Source: an uncultured Lactobacillus sp. (GTDB taxonomy: Bacteria > Bacillota > Bacilli > Lactobacillales > Lactobacillaceae). From it: a stretch of DNA of 10,769 bases. The notes under the pieces were generated by a model. It saw only the letters and a list, made by a program, of their open reading frames with translations. It did not search any database and was not told the DNA's origin. The DNA lies in the NCBI GenBank assembly GCA_945281075.1, contig CALYQE010000062.1:1-10769 (forward strand), written 5' to 3'. Shown here in pieces: positions 7,791 to 10,769 of the stretch. How positions within the stretch are numbered: position 1 is the first letter of the stretch; each line of letters starts with the position of its first letter. A program made the translations under genes and the position numbers.

Positions 7791-8284
7791 AGAAGAAAAA
7801 TAAAATTGAAAAAACACTCGTTGAAAAAATTTTAGATAAAAATCAGATTCCCTACCACCAAGCAACGTTTGCAACACATAAGGATAGTGGCGGCGTAGCG
7901 CAAATGGATACTTCTATTCTAAACGAGAATGAACATTTGGTCTATAAAACACTGGTTTGTTCCGGAAATAAAACTGGGACCGTCGTTGGCGTTATTCCAG
8001 TAACTGAACATTTAAGCATGAAAAAACTGGCACAGCACTCTGGCAATAAAAAATGCGAAATGCTGCCATTAAAAGATTTAGAAAAAACAACTGGTTATGT
8101 TCATGGTGCGAATACCCCAATTGGAATTTATTTCAATCATCATTTCCCGATCTTTCTTGATGAGTCAATGAAAAAGGAAAATGAGATTGCCGTTTCGAGT
8201 GGAAAGCTTGGTCGAAGTGTTTTTCTGAACCCGACTGATTTGCAAAAAGTCACTAATGCCACTTTTTGCGACCTATTAGAATAG
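7784..8284 (+). CDS. ybaK: YbaK/EbsC-family aminoacyl-tRNA deacylase (probable Cys-tRNA(Pro) deacylase)
   Basis: Members of this family hydrolyse mischarged Cys-tRNA(Pro), removing cysteine that prolyl-tRNA synthetase attaches by mistake. The 166 residues (from ATG 7784) match the usual 155-165. After a lysine-rich start (MSKKKNKIEK), visible family features include VYKTLV near 54-59, whose lysine corresponds to the conserved active-site Lys, and VVGVIPVTEHLSMKKLA. GYVHGANTPIGI corresponds to the usual GY-x-x-GG-x-x-P-I-G loop, and SSGKLGRSVFLNPTDL is the C-terminal SxGKRG-type element. Here the second Gly of the loop's GG pair is Ala, followed by Asn-Thr, a mild departure. It is transcribed away from prmA. 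Exact substrate (Cys-tRNA(Pro), Cys-tRNA(Cys) or another) cannot be decided from sequence. Confidence 0.9.
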   Translation: MSKKKNKIEKTLVEKILDKNQIPYHQATFATHKDSGGVAQMDTSILNENEHLVYKTLVCSGNKTGTVVGVIPVTEHLSMKKLAQHSGNKKCEMLPLKDLEKTTGYVHGANTPIGIYFNHHFPIFLDESMKKENEIAVSSGKLGRSVFLNPTDLQKVTNATFCDLLE

Positions 8285-8448
8285 TTTTTATATTTATCTT
8301 TTTTAAATTCATATTGTCTTTTTAATATTTTATAAAATAACTAATCGAATTCAAATTTTTATATAAAATTAATTTATTTAAAGGTGGAATATTTTAGTAT
8401 ATTTGTAATATAATAAAAAAATAATATGAAAGAAAAAGGTATATAACA
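8285..8448 (+). promoter_or_regulatory. AT-rich intergenic region with the probable promoter of the SorC-type gene
   Basis: This 164-bp gap holds no convincing gene. A TATAAT -10 hexamer lies at 8409-8414 with no good -35 box. AAAAAGG at 8434-8440 serves the next gene. A perfect 14-bp palindrome TATTTTATAAAATA (8326-8339) and an imperfect one with arms ATTTT/AAAAT (8355-8369) could be operators, but A/T-only palindromes are common by chance here. I see no GC-rich terminator after the upstream gene, so read-through into the regulator is possible. Confidence 0.45.
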
Positions 8449-9399
8449 ATGACTCTATTATCAGACGAGCAGCTAGCTAACATCGCTCAAGATTATTTTT
8501 TGAGCCAACTTAACATCGCAGATATATCAAAAAAATATAATTTATCACGCTATTTAATCGCTAAATCAATCGAAGAAGCAAAAGATAAGGGAATTGTTAA
8601 AATTTCAATAGCAAAAAGCCCTAAAAGAGCTCAAAGTTTAGAAAATGAGCTGCAACAAAATTTCAAGTTGAAGGAAGCATATATTCTTGATGATTTTGAA
8701 GCTAAAAGTGATGATAATAGCGAACTCATTACAGATTATGCTGCCAAGCAAATCCAAAACTACACGAAATCGGCCAATGTGATTGGTGTTACTTGGGAAA
8801 CTTTGCTTGCCGACATTATTGATAATTTTACCGAAGAAGATCGTGAAGACTTAACTTTTGTTCAATTACTCGGTCATCCTGTAAATCCTGAAAATCGCAA
8901 TTTGCAGTTAGTGCAAGAAGCAGCAAAGAAGTTTAACGCACAGGATTTAACTTTTCCGGCTCCACTATACTCTGTTAATCCCAAAATTGTCAGCGAACTA
9001 AAAGGCGAGCCATATTATGAGCAAGTTGAAAATATTTTTTCACAAATTGACATGCTCTTTTCAGGGATCGAAACTGCTCAGTCGCTTGAAACAGATCAGT
9101 TTTTTATGGACAATTACTCTGACAAACTCTTGAAGAACGTTGACAATGTTCAAATTGCTGGCATGATTTTTGGTCGTCCATATGACATTAACGGTAATTT
9201 TTATGAGCCGATTGACTCAAATATTTGTGGTATTACTCGTCAAGAGATTATGAAAGTCCCAACAAGATTTGTGGTAGTTAAAAAGAGCTTTAAGGAAGAT
9301 GCCCTTCTTGGTGCACTTAGAAGTGGTGTTATTACTCATTTAGTGACTAACAGCAGTATTGCTGAAGGCGTTTTGCAAAAAAATAAAGCTTTTGCGTAG
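8449..9399 (+). CDS. SorC/DeoR-type transcriptional regulator with sugar-binding effector domain
   Basis: This is a cytoplasmic DNA-binding regulator of 316 residues, the usual SorC length. The N-terminal helix-turn-helix lies at about 21-46 (LNIADISKKYNLSRYLIAKSI). The rest is a SorC sugar-binding-type domain: LKEAYILDD near 74, NVIGVTWETLLADII (a typical VIGVSWG-like strand), then LFSGIETAQS, MIFGRPYDINGNF (like the family's GRFFD-x-G), ITRQEIMKVP and LLGALRSGVITHLVTNSSIAEGVL at the end. Family effectors are sugars, sugar phosphates or related metabolites; in lactic acid bacteria a SorC member (CitI) senses citrate. It converges on a malate-dehydrogenase-like gene and a fumarate-reductase-like gene across a shared terminator, so it may control them. 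That link is inference. The ribosome binding site is AAAAAGG, 8 nt before the ATG. Confidence 0.9.
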   Translation: MTLLSDEQLANIAQDYFLSQLNIADISKKYNLSRYLIAKSIEEAKDKGIVKISIAKSPKRAQSLENELQQNFKLKEAYILDDFEAKSDDNSELITDYAAKQIQNYTKSANVIGVTWETLLADIIDNFTEEDREDLTFVQLLGHPVNPENRNLQLVQEAAKKFNAQDLTFPAPLYSVNPKIVSELKGEPYYEQVENIFSQIDMLFSGIETAQSLETDQFFMDNYSDKLLKNVDNVQIAGMIFGRPYDINGNFYEPIDSNICGITRQEIMKVPTRFVVVKKSFKEDALLGALRSGVITHLVTNSSIAEGVLQKNKAFA

Positions 9400-9459
9400 A
9401 CCCACCTTTTTCAATCCCTAGAAACTAGCTCGTGTGATTTAAGGATCATAATCGAACAC

Positions 9460-9495
9460 AAAAACCTCACCTTGTCCAAGCAAGATGAGGTTTTT
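9460..9495. terminator. Bidirectional terminator between the SorC-type gene and the dehydrogenase gene
   Basis: Arms 9460-9474 and 9481-9495 (AAAAACCTCA, one odd position, CTTG and complement) close a 6-nt loop. Six T follow rightward (9491-9496) and five leftward (9464-9460). The odd pair (9470/9485) is C-A in rightward RNA and U-G in leftward RNA. It serves the two converging genes. The remainder of the 134-bp gap (9400-9459 and 9496-9533) shows nothing else I can support. Confidence 0.88.
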
Positions 9496-9533
9496 TCTAT
9501 ATCTAAAGATGCTCACATAAAGAGCGAAAGTAA

Positions 9534-10463
9534 TTATCCTAAATCAATTTTCGCCAAAACTGCTTGCATTTTATCTGCCGAATTAAGCATTTTTTGCTGT
9601 TCAGCTGCAGACAGCTTTGTTTCGATTACTTCACTGATGCCCGTACCATCAATAACTGCAGGCGTCCCCAAATAAAGCTGGTCTTTGATACCGTATTCCC
9701 CATTGATTGGTGCCGAAATTGGCAAAGAAATTGCTTGATTAGTCAGTATTGCCTTGACGATTTGAACGAGCATCATCGCAATCCCATAAAAAGTAGCACC
9801 CTTGTTTTCGATGATTTTAGCCCCTTTTTGCCGCACTTCCTGTTCGATCACAGTTAACACCTCGTCATTCAGCTCAGGGTAACTTTGCAGGGCTTTACCG
9901 GCAATTCTTGTTTCACTAAAGTTTTCAAATGAAGTGTCGCCGTGTTCACCTAAAACAAGTGAATTAACCTGATCAACCGGAACAGCTAATTGGCGGGCTA
10001 ATTTAACCTTGAGTCGGGCTGTATCTAACGAAGTACCCGTGCCGATAACCCGACTTGTCGGAAACCCGGATATTCTTTGCGTGAGTGTTGTTAAAATATC
10101 AACAGGATTAGCCGAAACCACGAAAATGCCCTTAAAACCGGAATCTACGATCGGCTGAACAATACTTTTTAAAATCGCCACATTTTTGTTAACCAGGTCC
10201 AATCTGGACTCACCTGCTTTACGCGGAACACCGGCAGTAATCACGACTACATCTGCATCTTTGGCGTCTTCGTATTCGCCGGCATGCACGTAACAGTCAC
10301 TTGTAAAAGGAGTGATATCCTCCAAATCCATGGCATCGCCAACAGGTCGCTGCTTGACAACATCAATAATAACCAGCTCACTAAGCTGAGTTTGCTGGAG
10401 CAAATTGTTTGCAAAAGTTGAGCCCACAGCTCCGTCACCCACCAGAATCACTTTTTTGGTCAT
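9534..10463 (-). CDS. LDH-fold 2-hydroxyacid dehydrogenase, predicted NAD-dependent malate dehydrogenase
   Basis: The 309 residues form a complete L-lactate/malate dehydrogenase. The NAD-binding GDGAVGSTFA is at 9-18, with Asp34 in VIIDV indicating NAD over NADP. The catalytic set is intact: Arg87, Asn119 (SANPVD), Asp147, Arg150 and His174 (LGEHGDTSF). KGATFYGIAMML (221-232) is LDH-like. The substrate loop reads AGVPRKAGESR (77-87). The residue equivalent to LDH Gln102 is Arg81, and Arg at this site is the known determinant of oxaloacetate/malate specificity. The loop otherwise keeps the LDH form GESRLDLV rather than the MDH form GMSRDDLL. Automatic annotation would probably call it L-LDH. 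It lies 61 bp downstream of a fumarate-reductase-like gene on the same strand, which supports malate dehydrogenase. The ATG has AAGGA 8 nt upstream. Fold and catalytic competence are sure; substrate is inferred. Confidence 0.85.
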   Translation of the reverse strand: MTKKVILVGDGAVGSTFANNLLQQTQLSELVIIDVVKQRPVGDAMDLEDITPFTSDCYVHAGEYEDAKDADVVVITAGVPRKAGESRLDLVNKNVAILKSIVQPIVDSGFKGIFVVSANPVDILTTLTQRISGFPTSRVIGTGTSLDTARLKVKLARQLAVPVDQVNSLVLGEHGDTSFENFSETRIAGKALQSYPELNDEVLTVIEQEVRQKGAKIIENKGATFYGIAMMLVQIVKAILTNQAISLPISAPINGEYGIKDQLYLGTPAVIDGTGISEVIETKLSAAEQQKMLNSADKMQAVLAKIDLG

Positions 10464-10524
10464 TTTCTTTTTCCTTCCATTAGCTTAGAATAGCTTTTTC
10501 GCAATTTTTTACAGCAAAACACTT

Positions 10525-10769
10525 TTAATTTGCGCGCACCAATTTGGCCATTTGCATTCCCGCTTGACGACCAAAGACAACTGTTTCAGCAATCGAGTTG
10601 CCACCAATTCGATTATTGCCGTGTAGTCCACCGGACACTTCCCCTGCCGCAAAAAGTCCAGGAATAACATGCCCATTGCTATCTAAAACTTCCGTTTTGG
10701 CGGTAATGTGCAAACCGCCCATTGTATAGTGAATCGCCGGATTAATATGAATGGCAAAAAATGGTCCGC
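10525..10769 (-). CDS. Fumarate-reductase-type FAD flavoprotein, C-terminal end (runs off the window edge)
   Basis: The reading frame is open to the right edge, giving the last 80 residues, from GPFFAIHINP to MAKLVRAN. They match the soluble fumarate reductase/flavocytochrome c family (FAD_binding_2). NPAIHYTMGG carries a His (visible residue 13) and GLHGNNRIGGNS carries an Arg (visible residue 53), 40 residues apart. This equals the spacing of the substrate-binding His504 and Arg544 in Shewanella flavocytochrome c3. VIPGLFAAGEVSGG is the family's C-terminal FAD-contacting stretch. The reaction would be fumarate to succinate with reduced flavin. Related enzymes reduce urocanate or other enoates, so substrate is not certain; the neighbouring malate-dehydrogenase-like gene favours fumarate. 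An ATG at 10722 is internal (MGG), not the true start. Confidence 0.9.
   Translation of the reverse strand, partial: GPFFAIHINPAIHYTMGGLHITAKTEVLDSNGHVIPGLFAAGEVSGGLHGNNRIGGNSIAETVVFGRQAGMQMAKLVRAN

Noticed and set aside
9418..9428. CTAG-AAA-CTAG inverted repeat as an attachment site or operator
   Set aside because: The arms are only 4 bp, it lies between converging gene ends, and there is no integrase or mobile gene nearby.
9534..10463. L-2-hydroxyisocaproate dehydrogenase or plain L-lactate dehydrogenase
   Set aside because: The substrate loop lacks the Gln of lactate dehydrogenase and has Arg instead, which favours a dicarboxylic substrate. This is a specificity inference and remains testable.
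10525..10722. A stand-alone 65-residue gene starting at an internal ATG
   Set aside because: The frame stays open to the window edge, and the upstream residues (GPFFAIHINPAIHYT) continue the conserved flavoprotein family. It is the 3' end of a longer gene.
1..10769. CRISPR array, insertion sequence, phage, toxin-antitoxin or defence island
   Set aside because: I saw no regularly spaced repeats, transposase or nuclease motifs, or paired small genes. Gene content is housekeeping plus a metabolic locus.

Overview
The window looks like chromosomal DNA of a low-GC lactic acid bacterium, most likely a Lactobacillus. The basis is AT-rich codon use, AGGAGG-type ribosome binding sites, a T-box leader in front of hisS-aspS, a single bifunctional Rel next to dtd and prmA, and fermentative enzymes (an LDH-fold 2-hydroxyacid dehydrogenase and a fumarate-reductase-like flavoprotein). 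The species cannot be fixed by reading alone.

Positions 1-7724 are a leftward (minus-strand) block of translation and stress genes. In order of transcription it holds prmA (ribosomal protein L11 methyltransferase), a small unrecognised membrane protein, rel ((p)ppGpp synthetase/hydrolase), dtd (D-aminoacyl-tRNA deacylase), a T-box riboswitch, hisS and aspS. A hairpin terminator at 240-269 closes it. Beyond that terminator, at the left edge, lies the 5' end of a helix-turn-helix regulator gene with its own promoter and a 17-bp palindrome over the promoter spacer. rel and dtd share one base and hisS and aspS are 2 bp apart, so both pairs are probably translationally coupled. hisS-aspS has its own promoter and a T-box, whose features suggest sensing of uncharged tRNA-Asp.

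Positions 7784-9399 run rightward: a YbaK/EbsC-type Cys-tRNA deacylase gene divergent from prmA, an AT-rich intergenic stretch of 164 bp, and a SorC-family regulator. A hairpin with T-tracts on both strands (9460-9495) separates this from a second leftward pair at 9534-10769. That pair is the C-terminal end of a fumarate-reductase-type flavoprotein, followed downstream by a dehydrogenase on an L-lactate dehydrogenase scaffold.

The dehydrogenase carries Arg81 where lactate dehydrogenases have the specificity residue Gln102. Arg there is the known malate dehydrogenase signature. With the fumarate reductase neighbour, this suggests an oxaloacetate-malate-fumarate-succinate branch used as an electron sink, possibly controlled by the adjacent SorC regulator. 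This is the most interesting reading in the window. I see no CRISPR array, insertion sequence, tRNA, rRNA or phage gene, and no convincing new defence or mobile system.
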